Assembly (NCBI GenBank): GCA_031286325.1
Contig: JAITUT010000013.1
Span: 31,752 to 95,751 of the forward strand
Reading direction: 5' to 3'
Source of the DNA: Helicobacteraceae bacterium
GTDB taxonomy: Bacteria; Campylobacterota; Campylobacteria; Campylobacterales; SZUA-545
DNA length: 64,000 nt
Position numbers and translations under genes: made by a program. Every line of letters starts with the position of its first letter. Position 1 is the first letter of the stretch. Of this stretch, positions 1-13,400 are shown piece by piece. The notes below the pieces were generated by a model, which saw only the letters and a program-made list of their open reading frames with translations, made no database searches and was not told where the DNA came from.

Positions 1-1916
1 GAAACGCCCATAGGCGTATCGTCGTCGTTGCCGAACCAGACGATCGTCTGCGTATCCGGCGTGAAACCCACAAACCACGCGTCGCGCGAATCGTTCGTAG
101 TCCCAGTTTTGCCCGCGATCTCAATGTTGTCGATTTTAGCGCGCCGCCCCGTGCCGCGAGTAACGGTGTCGCGCAAAACATCTATAATCAAATACGCCTG
201 ATCGGGGGTCGTTACGCGCGTGGAATTTGTTTCGTATTTTTTCGCGAAGCCGTCTCTGTTCTCCACGGAAGTCGCGATGCGAACGGATGTCCTCGCGCCG
301 TAGTTGCTGATCACGCTGTAATATTCGGCGAACTCCAGCAAATTTAGGCTGTGCGCGCCGAGCGCGATCGTCATATCGTATGGCAACGGCGGCGGAGGGA
401 AGTATTTGGTCAATTTGGCGAAAATTTGATCCATTCCCGCGGCGCCGACTAAGTTGATCGTGGCGAGGTTGCGCGAGTTAATCACGGCGTCGCGCGCGGT
501 CATAATACCCACATAGTCGCTGCCGAAGTTTTTAGGTCGCCAGACTTCTTCCTCGCCGTCCTTGCTTTTATTTGTAAAGACGCGCGTAATGTCGGCGATC
601 TGGCTTGCGGGCGAATAGCCCAAATCAAACGCCGCGAGATACACAAAGGGCTTAAAGGCGCTGCCAAGCTGTCGCCTTGCCTGAAACGCGCGGTTAAAGA
701 CGCTGCGCGAATAATCCACGCCGCCGACCAGCGCTAAAATATCCCCCGTTTGCTGGCGCGTGGTTACGATCGCGCCGTTTAGTAACGCTAATTTCGCGGC
801 GAGGCGGCTTGGGTTGATTATATATTTCGCAGAGCCGTTAGTCTCCTCCTCCATAACCATTCCCTGATAACGCTCAATCCGCGCGATCTCCTCGTCAAGC
901 GATTCGTTGCCGCCGTATTTGCGGCGCGCTTCTTTTAGCCTAGAATAACGTCCTACCTCGTCCGCCGAACCTTTGGCGACCTTTTCGGCGTTGACCTCAT
1001 AGCCGTTTCTGAGCGCGGCTTCGGCGGCTTGCTGCATCGCCAAATCGATCGTGGAATGTACGACATAACCGCCTGTTTTGATGTCGGGGAAATCCGTTTT
1101 AAGGAGCGATATGATCGCGTCTGTCGCGTATGGGGCGCGGTTTTTCGTCAAAGTATCGTTGTAAATTTGCGGGATTTCCAGCGCGGCTTCTTTATATTCC
1201 TCCTCGCTGATCCAGCCTAATGTGCGCATACGTTCAATTACCGTGTTCGCGCGGGCTAAAGTTTGCGGCAGCCGCCTTGTGGGATCGTATGAGCTCGGCG
1301 CGCGCGGCAAACCCGCCAAAATCGCGATTTCTTTCAGCGTCAGATCGCCTAGCTCTTTACGGAAGTAGCCGTTCGCCGCCGTGCGCACGCCGAAATATCC
1401 GTGTCCGAAAGAGATTTCGTTGAGGTAACGTTCCATAATTTGCTCTTTGGAGAGTTGGAGCTCCACGCGCATTGCGATCATCGCCTCAACGATCTTGCGA
1501 TCAAAAGATTTTTTGTTGGTCAAAAGCATATTTTTTACGAGTTGTTGCGTGATCGTGCTGCCGCCCTCGACCTTTCTGCCGGCGCGAATCATTTTGATAA
1601 ACGCGCGCAGGATCGCGTCCATATTTATACCGCTGTGCTCAAAAAACGCGGTGTCCTCAATCGCCACGATCGCCTCGATCATTCGCGAGGGAATACGGTT
1701 AAACGGCGCGTAGAGGCGGTGCTCATCGCCGAATACATTAGCGATTAGCTCGCCGCGCTGATCGTAAATTTGCGTTGTGAGTTGCGGGTTGTAGTAGATG
1801 AGCGGATCGGTATCTACGGCGATCGCCTTGCCGCTGTAAAGAATGCCGCCAACTCCCGCGCCGATCAAGCCCAAGACAGAGAAAATGACGACAAAAACGA
1901 TAATTTTCTTAAACAT
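1..1916 (-). CDS. mrcA: Penicillin-binding protein 1A family (transglycosylase/transpeptidase), C-terminus runs off the window
   Basis: Own reverse-strand translation: MFKKIIVFVVIFSVLG..., then EDTAFFEHSGINMDAILRAF, GGSTITQQLVKNMLL, ...GKTGTTNDSRDAWFVGFTPDTQTIVWFGNDDDTPMG at the window edge. Absent from the ORF track because it is truncated. Confidence 0.93.
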   Translation of the reverse strand, partial: MFKKIIVFVVIFSVLGLIGAGVGGILYSGKAIAVDTDPLIYYNPQLTTQIYDQRGELIANVFGDEHRLYAPFNRIPSRMIEAIVAIEDTAFFEHSGINMDAILRAFIKMIRAGRKVEGGSTITQQLVKNMLLTNKKSFDRKIVEAMIAMRVELQLSKEQIMERYLNEISFGHGYFGVRTAANGYFRKELGDLTLKEIAILAGLPRAPSSYDPTRRLPQTLARANTVIERMRTLGWISEEEYKEAALEIPQIYNDTLTKNRAPYATDAIISLLKTDFPDIKTGGYVVHSTIDLAMQQAAEAALRNGYEVNAEKVAKGSADEVGRYSRLKEARRKYGGNESLDEEIARIERYQGMVMEEETNGSAKYIINPSRLAAKLALLNGAIVTTRQQTGDILALVGGVDYSRSVFNRAFQARRQLGSAFKPFVYLAAFDLGYSPASQIADITRVFTNKSKDGEEEVWRPKNFGSDYVGIMTARDAVINSRNLATINLVGAAGMDQIFAKLTKYFPPPPLPYDMTIALGAHSLNLLEFAEYYSVISNYGARTSVRIATSVENRDGFAKKYETNSTRVTTPDQAYLIIDVLRDTVTRGTGRRAKIDNIEIAGKTGTTNDSRDAWFVGFTPDTQTIVWFGNDDDTPMGV

Positions 1917-2061
1917 TCCTTCTCCTAAAACTAGAAATTATAATGTTTTTCTACTTCGCGGGGCGGCAAAGCTCCTCTGCGATAAGGAATTAACTTTCTT
2001 ATCGCGGCGGAAATTTTGTTTCCGCGAGAAGTTTTTGACGCCTATTGCTATAATGGGCGTT

Positions 2062-2334
2062 ATGGAAGGGCAACTTATCGGTCTGGCTTCGGAAACATTC
2101 AAACTCGCGCTTATGATCGCCGCGCCGATGCTGCTCGGCGGGCTTGTCGCGGGTCTTCTCGTGAGCGTCTTTCAGGCGACCACGCAAATCAACGAAATGA
2201 CGCTTAGTTTCGTGCCGAAAATCCTCATCGTGGCGACGATTCTAATTTTCACAATGCCGTGGATGATGAACCTGATGATAGACTTCACCACGCGCGTCTT
2301 TGACCTTATTGACAAATTTCCGGAGAAGGGCTGA
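2062..2334 (+). CDS. fliQ: Flagellar biosynthesis protein FliQ (90 aa; track ORF 1843..2334 is over-extended)
   Basis: [54 protein letters not shown]... is the FliQ family pattern. Confidence 0.93.
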   Translation: MEGQLIGLASETFKLALMIAAPMLLGGLVAGLLVSVFQATTQINEMTLSFVPKILIVATILIFTMPWMMNLMIDFTTRVFDLIDKFPEKG

Positions 2335-2750
2335 TGAGATCGTTTCGCAAAGAACTCACTTTTCACACGCCTACGCGCCGCGCGTTCATCAACATCACGC
2401 CGCAAGTGGAAGCCGCGCTGAAAGAGAGCGGCATTAGAGAGGGACTCTGCCTCGTTAACGCAATGCACATCACGGCGAGCGTCTTTATAAACGACGACGA
2501 AAGCGGCTTACACCGCGACTTTGAGCGTTGGCTGGAAAAACTCGCCCCCGAAAAGCCTTATGAGCAATACGATCACAACGGCTACGAAGACAACGCGGAC
2601 GCGCATATTAAACGCGCGATTATGGGGCGCGAGTGCGTAGCGGCGGTTACGGCGGGCAAGCTAGATTTCGGCACTTGGGAGCGGATTTTTTACGGTGAAT
2701 TTGACGGCAAACGCGATAAGCGGGTTTTGATAAAAATTATTGGGGAGTGA
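2334..2750 (+). CDS. YjbQ / UPF0047 family protein (secondary thiamine-phosphate synthase family)
   Basis: [31 protein letters not shown]...[26 protein letters not shown]. Confidence 0.88.
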   Translation: MRSFRKELTFHTPTRRAFINITPQVEAALKESGIREGLCLVNAMHITASVFINDDESGLHRDFERWLEKLAPEKPYEQYDHNGYEDNADAHIKRAIMGRECVAAVTAGKLDFGTWERIFYGEFDGKRDKRVLIKIIGE

Positions 2751-2842
2751 TTTAATAAACGGACGGATCGCGCCGTTGCTAGCTAGGGTTTTAGCGCAAA
2801 GCGCGGCGGGTGAAAAAAGCTAAGAAGTTATCAATATAAGCT

Positions 2843-4012
2843 CTACTTTTTTGCTCTCGCGGGCAATCTGATACTCCGCAAAATCGGCAAACACAATAAA
2901 AGCGAGCAAAACAAGATCGCCGATCCAGCGTAGCCTACAAATTCCGCGCCTGTGCTGAGCGACACAAGCGAGCCGATAAATGCGCCCGCGCCGATCCCAA
3001 CGTTAAAAATTGAGGAATAAATTGAGTTCGCGACATCGGCGGCGTCTTTTGCCGCGTTCAAAAGTTTCGCCTGCAAACTCATAAAGATCATCACAACGAC
3101 CGTCCCCCACACAAGCGACGCCGCCAGCGCGAAAAACATACTGCTCGCCGCCAGCCGCAAGAGCAACAAAATCGCCGTCAGCGATACTAACGGCGCAATC
3201 AAAGTAACCGCCGGGCGCGCTTCGCCGAACCTGCCGTAGAGGTAGCTGCCAAGCAAGCCCGCGCCGCCCGCCGCGAGCAGCAGCAAATTCACGTGGTCTT
3301 TGTCAAATCCGTAATGCTCAAAAAACGGACCCACATAAATATACGCGGTAAATTCGCCCGAAACCACGATCGCGATCATCGCATAAACCCACAAAACCGC
3401 GGGGCGGCGTAAAATTACGGGCAGACTGCGCAAAGAGCCGCTGTTTTTGGCGGGCAACGAGGGCAAAAGCCTCCAGAGGGCGAACATTACCGCCGCCGAA
3501 ACCGCGCCGATTACCGCGAAAGTTACGCGCCAGCCGAACTCTTTGCCTAAAAATGAGCCGCCCGGCACGCCCAAAACCGCCGCGATCGAGCCGCCCGCGA
3601 TCAACGCGCCGATCGCTTTGGCGGCGGAGTTTTCGGGGGCGACGCGCACCGCGAGCGGCACGGCGATCGCCCAGAACAAAGCGTGCGAAGCCGCGACGCC
3701 AAGCCGCGCGGCTAAGAGGCTCTCGTAATTCGGCGCGCGGAAAACGAGGTAATGGCTCGCGATAAAGACTAAAAATAGAGCGATGATGAGTTTTTTGCGG
3801 TCAATTTTGGCGGTCGCGATCGTGAGCGGCAACGAGATCGCGGCGACCGTCCAAGCGTAGAAAGTCATCACATAGCCCGTGTCGGCGGGATTCATTTGGA
3901 AGTCCTCGCTAATGAGCGTCAAGAGCCCGATCGGCACAAATTCGGTGGTTTGGAAGATGAATGAGGCGAACGCCAGCGCCGCCACAGGCAACCAAGAGTG
4001 AAATTTACGCAA
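2843..4012 (-). CDS. MFS transporter (sugar/drug efflux type)
   Basis: 12-TM-like hydrophobic protein; FIFQTTEFVPIGLLTLISEDFQM...GYVMTFYAWTVAAISLPLTI. Confidence 0.85.
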   Translation of the reverse strand: MRKFHSWLPVAALAFASFIFQTTEFVPIGLLTLISEDFQMNPADTGYVMTFYAWTVAAISLPLTIATAKIDRKKLIIALFLVFIASHYLVFRAPNYESLLAARLGVAASHALFWAIAVPLAVRVAPENSAAKAIGALIAGGSIAAVLGVPGGSFLGKEFGWRVTFAVIGAVSAAVMFALWRLLPSLPAKNSGSLRSLPVILRRPAVLWVYAMIAIVVSGEFTAYIYVGPFFEHYGFDKDHVNLLLLAAGGAGLLGSYLYGRFGEARPAVTLIAPLVSLTAILLLLRLAASSMFFALAASLVWGTVVVMIFMSLQAKLLNAAKDAADVANSIYSSIFNVGIGAGAFIGSLVSLSTGAEFVGYAGSAILFCSLLLCLPILRSIRLPARAKK

Positions 4013-4378
4013 TTTTTATCCCGAAATTTTTGGCGAATTGTAGTGAAAGTTTGACGCGCTCTAGCTATTTTGGCTAGACCCGCGATCGCGGAGGAGATTG
4101 TCATTACGAGTGTTGAGCGATAGTAAAACGGCGGAACGTTCAAGTTCGTAGCGTAACAAAGAGGCGCGAACGCGCAAAATATAGGGTATGGCAAGCCGTT
4201 TTATTTGAGGCTTTACGCCGCTATGCGCCATATCCTAGATCGCGGCGCATAATCAAGTTGCGATCGCGCGGGCAAAGATCGTCATTGCAAGCGCGATCGG
4301 TTTATGGGCTTGAACTAAAACGTTCCGCCGCTAGGATTCCCAAAAATTACGAATTAACGAGTTTGAAAAAAACATAAC

Positions 4379-4401
4379 GGCGGGAAATGGAGATTCCCGC
4401 C
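4379..4401 (-). terminator. Intrinsic terminator hairpin downstream of giant gene A (GGCGGGAA-tctccat-TTCCCGCC followed by a U-run on the minus strand); preceded by a second C/G hairpin at 4419-4438
   Basis: Perfect inverted repeat and minus-strand T-run (...CCGTTATGTTTTTTTCAAAC); duplicated at 13889-13911. Confidence 0.75.
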
Positions 4402-4446
4402 TATTCGCGAAACGCGATCCCCCCCATAAAAGAGGGGGCAAAAACG

Positions 4447-7400
4447 TTACCACCAGATTCGCTGGGGAGCTTTACTTTCGTTCGCGTCGTCCTCAAAGTG
4501 TCTGCCCTTCGTTTCGCCCGTGCCGATCCACTTATCCCCTTCAGGTTTGAGGAATGTAACTTTACCCGTCGGGTGCTCATACGCCCTCAGACTACTATCA
4601 ATATCGCCTATATTGTGTCTGATGTCCAAGTATGGCTTCATACCCTGTTTATACCACAGATATGTCGGCACGGAGAGGTGCGAAATAAAGTCGCGCTTCC
4701 TGTCTTGCATACCATCTTTGTATTCCACTCGGAAATCCTTGCTGCCGCCAGCCGCAACGCCCTTTTGTTCGTGCAACTTGATGTTCGTTTCGACGAAAAG
4801 GCCTCCGTAATACGGCGAATACCATGTATCATTTATTTTAGCTTTTTGCGATTCGACTTTGACGCTAAAGTTCGCCTCCGAAGTTCCGTCAAAGGCTTGA
4901 TTCGGCGCGCCTGAGCTAGCGAGTATCCTAGCCCAACCCGCCGAGCCTACGCTTGTCGAAGCCGTGCTCGGCAAGGGGTGATTAAAGCCCGCGTTAGCCG
5001 CATTGTTAACCTCCGTGTTTGAAGATGACGGATTGTAATAGTCTATCGAGTAGGTCAAATACGCCTCTTCCGTATAAGAAACCACATCGTGAACATTCGC
5101 CCTGCCATAGACAAAGGTGATCTGGCTCGCATTGGCTGTGGTGCGGTTTTCATCATTAACGTTAGCCTTGTCGCTCCAGATAACGCCGCCCGTTACCGGG
5201 TTTTCGTTAATTTGACGATCGACATTCAAATCCGTTGTATCCTCAACGATCGTGATGTTGAAGTCCTGATTAGCGGATTTTAGGTGCGTCGGCAACATCG
5301 GCGTTGTTCTGCGCGTGAAGTTCCACATCGTATTGAGTTGCGCCTTACCTTGGAACTCCAAATTACTATAAGATGCGGAAGCCAATTCCGGTTGCAAACC
5401 CCAATCTTTACTCTCAATGTTCTGCTGGCTGAAATACCACTCGTTTGTATTCGGGTAGATCAGATCGCAGAATAGATCTTTCCTGTTAGCGCAAGTATCG
5501 TTGCCTGAAAGCACAAAGTACAAGCCGGGATATGAATCCGTGCGCTTCAAAGTCGGCAAGCTGTAGTTGCCCTCCGTATAGTTGCGCATCGTCTTGCCTT
5601 TCGCGCCGCGAGCCACTACCTCGCCGGTTACTCTAATAAAGGACTCGTTCGTATCGCCTGAATAATACGCCCACATATTCTTATCGCTTCCTGAAGAGAA
5701 CTGCAATGGCGAATCGAAAGTGAGACCTGTTACGGCAAAGTGGCTCAGACCAGATCGCAAAAGTTGCTCCGTAGCTCCGGCTATAAACTTGTCGCCTCGC
5801 TTAACGCCTTTGCCGCCTATGGAGCACCCGATCTTGTAATCGGCTTCATTATCCGAACTTCCCTCTCTACCGCCTGTCGGGCGATCGGCAATGTTTATAT
5901 AGTGCGCGTTGCCGGTTTTGACTGTATCGGGCATATTGGGATCGCCGGCTACAAGGCAGTCGTTAAACAACTGATCGGTGGCTGTCCAAGAGTTATCCTC
6001 AACTATTAAAGAGAATACCCCGACATCGGCAAATGTAATGTTGAGATCGCTCAAGCCGTCTACAAAGTTAGCTCCCGGAACGCCTTGTATTATTTCCCGA
6101 TTCGGCTGACCCAAATCCTCGTTCCAAGCGGGGCTTATAACGATAGCTCTGTTTGCGGAACTTTGGTTGTAACCAAACGCTCTGAATTTGCCGTTCGCGC
6201 TTGTCGGGATCGGCGCGCCCAAAACAAAGCCCCCTTTTGTCATACCCTCAATGCCGCTTACCAACACGGAAGGATCGTTTATGTAATCTACTTCGGCGAT
6301 CACATACGAGCCTGTATCCGCGTTCGCTACCGCGCCGTTCTTAATATGAGCGAGCTCAAAGTATCGCGGTTTCACGGCGAAGTTATCCAGCGAGAGCTCC
6401 GAAAGGGTGTCGTTATCGGTGAATTTAGACCACTTATCGGGCGTTTCAAAGTCTTCGTCTGTGTTGCCCGTGCATTTATATCCGCCGTTTTCACCGCTTG
6501 CGAACGCCGTTAGGCGAGAAGCCGCATCGTTGTTCGTAGCCATATCCACTCCCGCCACTTCGGCAAGGACATAGCGCGTTTCAATGCGAGCGTGTCTAAC
6601 GGCTCTCTGCGGAAACAGGACAACCTGACCGAAATCCGCTCCTTCCGCCCCGTCTGCGCGCACATTCACCAGCGCGTCTTCATAAGAGAATGAGGCGTTC
6701 CAATCGCTGATCGGATTGTATGAAAGGATGTTCCCGCTTTTGTCTTGAACCTCCTCTACGATCCTAGAGCACATCATCGCGCTGAATTTCTGATTCGTAT
6801 CTATGCCGCCCACGCGGATTATCGCGGGCTCGCCGATCTCTTTTGTGAAGAGGCGCACATTATTTACATCGGCGCGATCCGCGTTGGCTCTGGCGTGAGT
6901 GTTTTCGTTGCCGTCCCACGCACCAATGCCTTTAATCTCGGTGGCTTTGCCGAAGTTCATAGCGGTGTAACTATCCTTGCTAAGGCAGGTGTAGTGTACA
7001 TACGAGTAACCCGCTTCGTCCACAAGAGGGCTGTTTAGCGCGGGCAAATCATTCAGCGGGTAACGCATAGAGTCGTCGCAGTGGAAGATATTGCCGTCTT
7101 CGTCCGCTACATAATCAAGCCAATCGCCCGGGCGATAGTTGCCGTTAGGCTCCGTCTGAGGCATCGGGTTAGTCCTAAACGGTAGCCTAGACGGCGAGTT
7201 ATCCGCCAGCCCCGCTTGCGCCATAGGTCCCTGAGGCGGATAGTTGTAGGTGTCTGGATAATAAGTATTCGCTATAAAGAAGTCGCGCGGCAGATCGCGT
7301 AACTTTTTACCGCCATAGCTGATGTTGTCTAGGTCTTTATTGCCCATCCAGAATACCTTTTTCGGGCGGATTTTGCCGCTCTTAATGTGAGATCTGCCGC

Positions 7401-10400
7401 AAGAGTAATCCGAGATCCACCACCAAGTAACCACATCGCCCCACTCGTCAGGCTTGCCCTCGTATCGGCGATCGTATTGATTCTCTTTAATGCCCAGCTT
7501 TTCAAAGATAGATTGGAAGCCGCGATCGCCTAGCGTCCAGCCCGGCACGAAGCGCGGCCTTCTCGCGGCGCCCATACTCGTACTCTTTTCATTGTAATCA
7601 GCCGAATACATAGGCACATCGCAAGCCGAATCGTACGTGCCGCCGCCATAGCGGCAGTCTTCCTTACCCAAAAGGGTCGCGCCGCCTGGAGCGCCTTGTC
7701 CCGGCACCGGATTTTCGACAGTAATGATTTTGCCGTCTTTCTCAAACTTGACCGAGTAAATCCCAAGCGGTCCGTAGGGCCAGAAAGCGTTATTCCCTAT
7801 ATCCTCCACAAAGTATTTTTTACCCGGGAAGAAAATTCCCCGCATATCGTTGTAGGTACCGAGATAGTCGCGCCAGCCCGCTCTGCCGTCAGAGCCTGAT
7901 GATTTACGTTTTAAGAGCTGTTTGCGCACGTCCTCAAATATAGGTTGCGTAACCGGCACAAAGAACGCTAAGCCAAGCTGCGAACAACTATCTTGCTCGC
8001 GCGGCAACAAATCCGAAACATTAAAGGTTTCGTTAGCGTCCAGCGCGACAAACATCGTCATCATACCGCCAGTTTCGTCATCTAGCACCGTTGTTGTATC
8101 GCAGTAGGCGACGAACGGACGTTGCTCGATCGTACGTTTTTCCAGATCGGTTAAGCGCTTGGAGTTTTTCTCAAGGGGGCTCACATAGTAGTGCCCGCTT
8201 TGGAGCTTGCCCTTATTTTTTGGGCTTTCGTTGAGCTGTTTGCACGACTCAAAGGAGTAACGTTGAGCGTTGCCCGAGGCGTTGCCGATCTTGCCGCCCG
8301 TCGGATCAGCGCCTTTTGAGGCTTTGCAATCGCTTTCGCAGTCTACTTCAATTTTATTTCCGCGCACTCCCTCGTTGCCGTCATACTCGTATCTATAATC
8401 GCTTAATTGCGTTAATACAAGCATCGTCGGCTGGCAAGACTGTTGATATGAGTCGCCGTTTGGATTGATCTTCATTATCTGATCGTTCATACCCAAGATA
8501 ACGCCGCTTCTAACCGCTTGCGTGAAAGGAGTTTTACCGCCGCAACTGGGACTAAAGCTGCTCTTATCTCTGTCTATATAGAAAGACGTACCCTGCAAAT
8601 TCAAGTTGCTAAAGCCGGCGATAGGGGTTCCGCCCGACGCGTAGCTAATAAACTTGCCGTTCAAATCCACTCTAAACGATCGCGCAAATTTCGAATCGGT
8701 ACGGTCAAGCTCCGCTAAAGGCAACATCGGGATCGCAACTTTCTGCGCGGGGCGATAGTATTGCTTCCCTTGCATAGTAACAAAGCGGAAGTTGCTGTAA
8801 TCGCTCTGGAACGGCAACGGCAGATAATCTACTGGGAAAGTAGAGGGGTCTTTGGGATCGTATTTACCGCTCATATTTTCGCAATAAACCTCAATCGGCT
8901 CAATACCATTCGGGCGCGTATTGTCCGGATCGACTAAGAAGAATCCGTCTTTGATCGCCTTGCCCTCGCGAGCCGCTTGAGCTTTTAGGTATTTGCAGTT
9001 TTCGCTGTGGCAGATCGTCCCCGCGAAACCTACGCGGCTTCTCGCGGATTCCTCAATCGCGAGATCGCCCATACTCGCGTTGTAGTATCTGATCTTCGCC
9101 TCGTTTAAGACGTCAACGTCGTCTACGATCGTAATAGTTTTAGCGACGCTGATCGTAAATTCCATCTCAAAGGCGTCTCCGCAGCCGAAAAACTCGCCGG
9201 AGATGTTTGAGTCTCTCCTGTCGGCAAAGCAACTATCCCAATCCGCTTGCCGCACGCTGGCAGGTTTGCTTGTCATTCCTTGCTCTACGGGATCAATGCC
9301 GCTCTCAACCGTAGTGATCGTGCAGAAAACCGCCGTGGCGTTCATATCGCAGTTCACCACCGGATCAACCGAGTTTTGCGCGCCGCCGCTTCTGATCGCC
9401 CAGCGAGTTCGTTTGATACTGACATTCCTGATAGAGTTCATATCAAAAAACTCTTTAATGCCGTTATCTTCAAAGTCGTCAAAGATAATAGCGCTATTCG
9501 CGGGCTCTTTACCGCTGTTGTTAAACGAAATTTTGTAGGTTACATTCGCGTCCTCTAAGTTCGGCGCGCCGTCCGCGCCGCAAGTGCCGCTCCCTGGGCT
9601 GTAGCTCACATTCGCTTCTTTGCGGAAGCTATTGCCGAACTCAGGCGCGTAGATCATAGTGGAGAAACCGAAATACGCCAACTGAAACCAGTTGTTGTAG
9701 CCGTCTATGATCACATAAGTTTCGTTCTGATCGTTGCCTAAATGGTTGTGTAAATAATAGGTATGCAGGTCATAGCCGATTATAACTTCGCCCACGTCAG
9801 GCACATCTTGCCCGCCGCGCCCCTCTGGATCGCCGCGATCTATATATGGATAGCCTTGAGGCGTCCTGGAGTTACGGTAATTGCTGCCCATTAGCACGCT
9901 AGGCTCAGCCGTAGGATATTTAAGGGTTCCATAGGTCTTGTTGCCATACGCGCTAAATGTGGGGTATTGCCCTTTTGGAAATTTCCCCCTGCCGACGGGA
10001 CCCACGCTCACAGTAGATTGAAAGGCGTTATCCGCGCCGTTTTCAAAACTTTCCCAATGCTGATATATTCTACCCCACGAGGTATCTACATAGTCCAGTT
10101 TGGGCTGATAGCCCGAAATGGAGTTTTTGTATTCCGCGGGTCTGCGGGTAATGCCGAAGTTAGACGAGGCTGCGAAGCCGCTATACCATTGGCTATCGGC
10201 GGGATCTAAATTTGAATCCCTCGTGGCGTAGTTGGCGTGGTCTATGTTTTTCATTTTGCGATACGCCTCGTGCCCGTAATCATAAGGGAATATGTGTCTG
10301 TATCTGCCTTTCGCGCCGCTTGTTTGAATGGCTTCTATGCTATACATATAAAAGTGCTGTATGTAGTTGCCCAAGAGGTCTCTGCTGCCGCAATGCCTCC

Positions 10401-13400
10401 ATCCGCCAGTAGCGTCGCCGGGTTTCCAATTGCTCCTGCCGTTGCGGGGCCATTGATTGTGGTGCGCCGGGGGCATGTGGGTATTTATACAAAGCCTGTC
10501 GTCCGATTGCGATTCGCCGTTGCTGCCCATCACGATCAAAGTGGAGTTCACGTCGCCTCCGCGCGGAGTCCTAAAGCCGTCTAGCGCAATAGCATGACCG
10601 TTGGATTCAGTCCCCTCATAGATATCGTAAAGGGTTACTATTCTAGGCGGCGCGGAGGGCACTTCCATAGCGTAGCCTCTTTGGTCATAGACGGTTTTGC
10701 TCTGTTTGTAGCTAACGACAAGCGTCCAGCTGCCGTGAGTGGCGTATGGACCGCCGTTTCTGCGGGTTTTAACGCCGCTTACGAAATACGCGCCGTTCAC
10801 TTCGTTCGCCTTTTTGTCCTTCAAAAGCCAAGTCAAATCCACGCTGTTGGAGTAGTTGCAGTTACTCTCAAAGAGGTTGATGTATGTGCGATCCGCTCGC
10901 AGCGCGGTCGTGAAGCCAAATGGCGTCTCCAAAGTAACGCTCTTAGTCTGCTCCAGATTATTAGCCGCGTTGCTCTCGTTGGTGAATACACTATTGCAAT
11001 TGCCCATCGCCGGGCTATTGTAGGTGGTAAAGGCGTTATTACCGCTCGCGAGACGACCTATCCAATAGAGCCTAGCGTATGTGATCGTGGCGTCCTCGGG
11101 AATATCCAAAGTAGAGCCGCTCCTGCTTTCGCTCGGGTGCGCCTCTACGGGATCGGTCGCCTGTTGACCCGGTTTAAAGTTAATGTATTTGAGATTCCAA
11201 TTGTTGTAATCGTCATAACCCATAAATTGCGGATCGGCGCAGACGCCTATATTATTGTTGCCGCGACTCCCGCCGGTCTTGTCCCATCTGCCGGTGTTTC
11301 TGCTGTGGTTGTAGTAGCGATCCCCTTGCGTAGATGGTACGCACATAACCGAGTTGCCAATCGCCGCAATGTCGCCGTGTAGCATTTCTCTGTGAACTTG
11401 CTTGAAACTACTGGAGTATTCGGCGACATAATTTACTTTGATCGCCTTATAGTCAATGTAGCTGCCGATCTGATTCCCTCTGCAGCGGCGGCTAGCGCCG
11501 CTTCCCGTTATCTCATAGCCGTGATAAAAATCGTATTGCACATCGTATTCGCCCGGCTCTTTGGGCGCGTAGAATTGCAGGATATAATTTCCTCTCAAAG
11601 TATTGCTCGCCCCCCATCCTGGAGTGAGCAATGTTGTTCCATATACCGTTGAAACTTGTTCGTCGTCCCATTTGGTAGAAGCGTTTAGGACTTTAACCTG
11701 CACGCAACCCCAATTATTCGCGTTGGAATTGCTTATTCCCGTACTCCGCACGTAGCCCCAAACGCGCGCCCAAATAAGCGGCTCCTGATTTCCCACCGTA
11801 TATTGCGGTGTATGGAACTTTTCGGTATAGGTGCCGTTGTAGGTGATTGGGGAAAGCACGGGATCGACCGCTAGACTAAAAGTTGGGTTGTCGTCCTTGA
11901 GATAGGCTGTTTGAATATCTCTTATCTCCACCGCGCTGTTTATAATTTCAATGGCGTTTGGAATTTCCAATGTTTGAAATAACGCCCCATTGCACCTGCG
12001 ATCGCCCGTAACGCCTGTGGAGTTGTCGGCAACTGTGCTGGCGCCGCCGTTTCTGTTGTCGTAAAATCTAAAGCGCACCGTATATTTGCCGCCCGCAGTC
12101 GCCGCATACGGCACAGTTATTTGCCGAAAATCACTCGCGCCGTTTGCGGAAGTAGCTTGCGTAGTAGATGTGGTTTCGTGCGCGTTGTTATACCAATTGG
12201 GCGCGTCGTGCCAAACGCGGGTATTATTGATATTTACGATATCCGCTTCCATACAATTCCAGACTTTGTCGCGATCGCCGCCGTCCGTACCGGTGTGCGT
12301 CCCTGTGCGGCTTACTAATGTATCGAGCCTATAAGATAACTTTTGACCGCGCGAAACTTTTAAGGGCACGACAGCCGCGCTTGGGTTGTATCTTACGTTG
12401 CTGTTGCCTTGATAAGCCGTGCCGTCTGTGTTGGTGAATGATGTATAGCCTGTGGAGAAACCGAAGGCTACGCGAAGCGGCACTACATTGATCGAATAGT
12501 TTGACGATCCGTGATTATCCACGACTTGCAAAACGGCGTTGAGCATTTGATCGTTGATTTTCGTCCCCGCGCAATCCCCGCTCGGCGACGAATCGCCTTG
12601 AAAATATTCAACAAACAGGTCATAAGTGCCCGTATTAGTAGGCGCGAGCAACATTCTGCCGCCTACGTTCGCGCTATTTACAGCGTTGTTTGTGAATGAT
12701 ATATAGTTGGATGCGCCAGTCGCCGTCCAATTTATATTATTGTAGAAAGTTTTATAGTTGTTTGTGCCGGTCCCTCTGATCGTTACGCGGGTACAGCCGA
12801 AATTCAACGCGCTGCCGCTGCCGATCGTGAAGTCAAGGCGGAAAGGCACGATCGCGCCTTTGGCGACTTTGATCGTATCTGGCAAAAGATAGTTTCCCGT
12901 TTGTATCGTGTAGTTGTCGGTGGCGTAACCCCACGCGCTAAATCTAACTTTCGAGCTTATGTTGCCGATAGCCAAAGCCTCGCAAGGCAAGATCGCGAAG
13001 ATATAAAGCGCCATTAAAATAGTCGCGGCTAGAAATCCTGTTTTGCTACCGCGCGCGCGTCTGCCGCCATTGCTGTCATTGCGGGCTTTTCCGCGGCTTG
13101 TCTTTCGCTTTGCGGAGTTGTCGCTATGCTCCGCGATCTCGCGTTGACGAACGTCCGCTTTTTGCCGAGCCTTTGCTCTTTGCCAAAAAGAAAGGGGGCA
13201 AGTCGCCCCGTCCGCTTTATTATCGCAAAACGCGGCGTCTTTCGCGAAATTCGGCGTTAAACCAGCGCGATCCCCGCTAAATTTGCTGAATTTGCCGAGC
13301 TTGCCGTCAGTCGATTTTGCCGCGAATGAAGCGGGCGTGCCACGCTCGAGCCGCGCCGTTTCGCTATCTGCTAAACCTTCCGTATGGGTTTGGGTTTGCA

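Noticed and set aside
1843-2061. N-terminal 73 aa of the track ORF 1843..2334
   Set aside because: FliQ begins at 2062 (or 2053); the upstream part overlaps the 5' end of the PBP1A gene and is non-homologous
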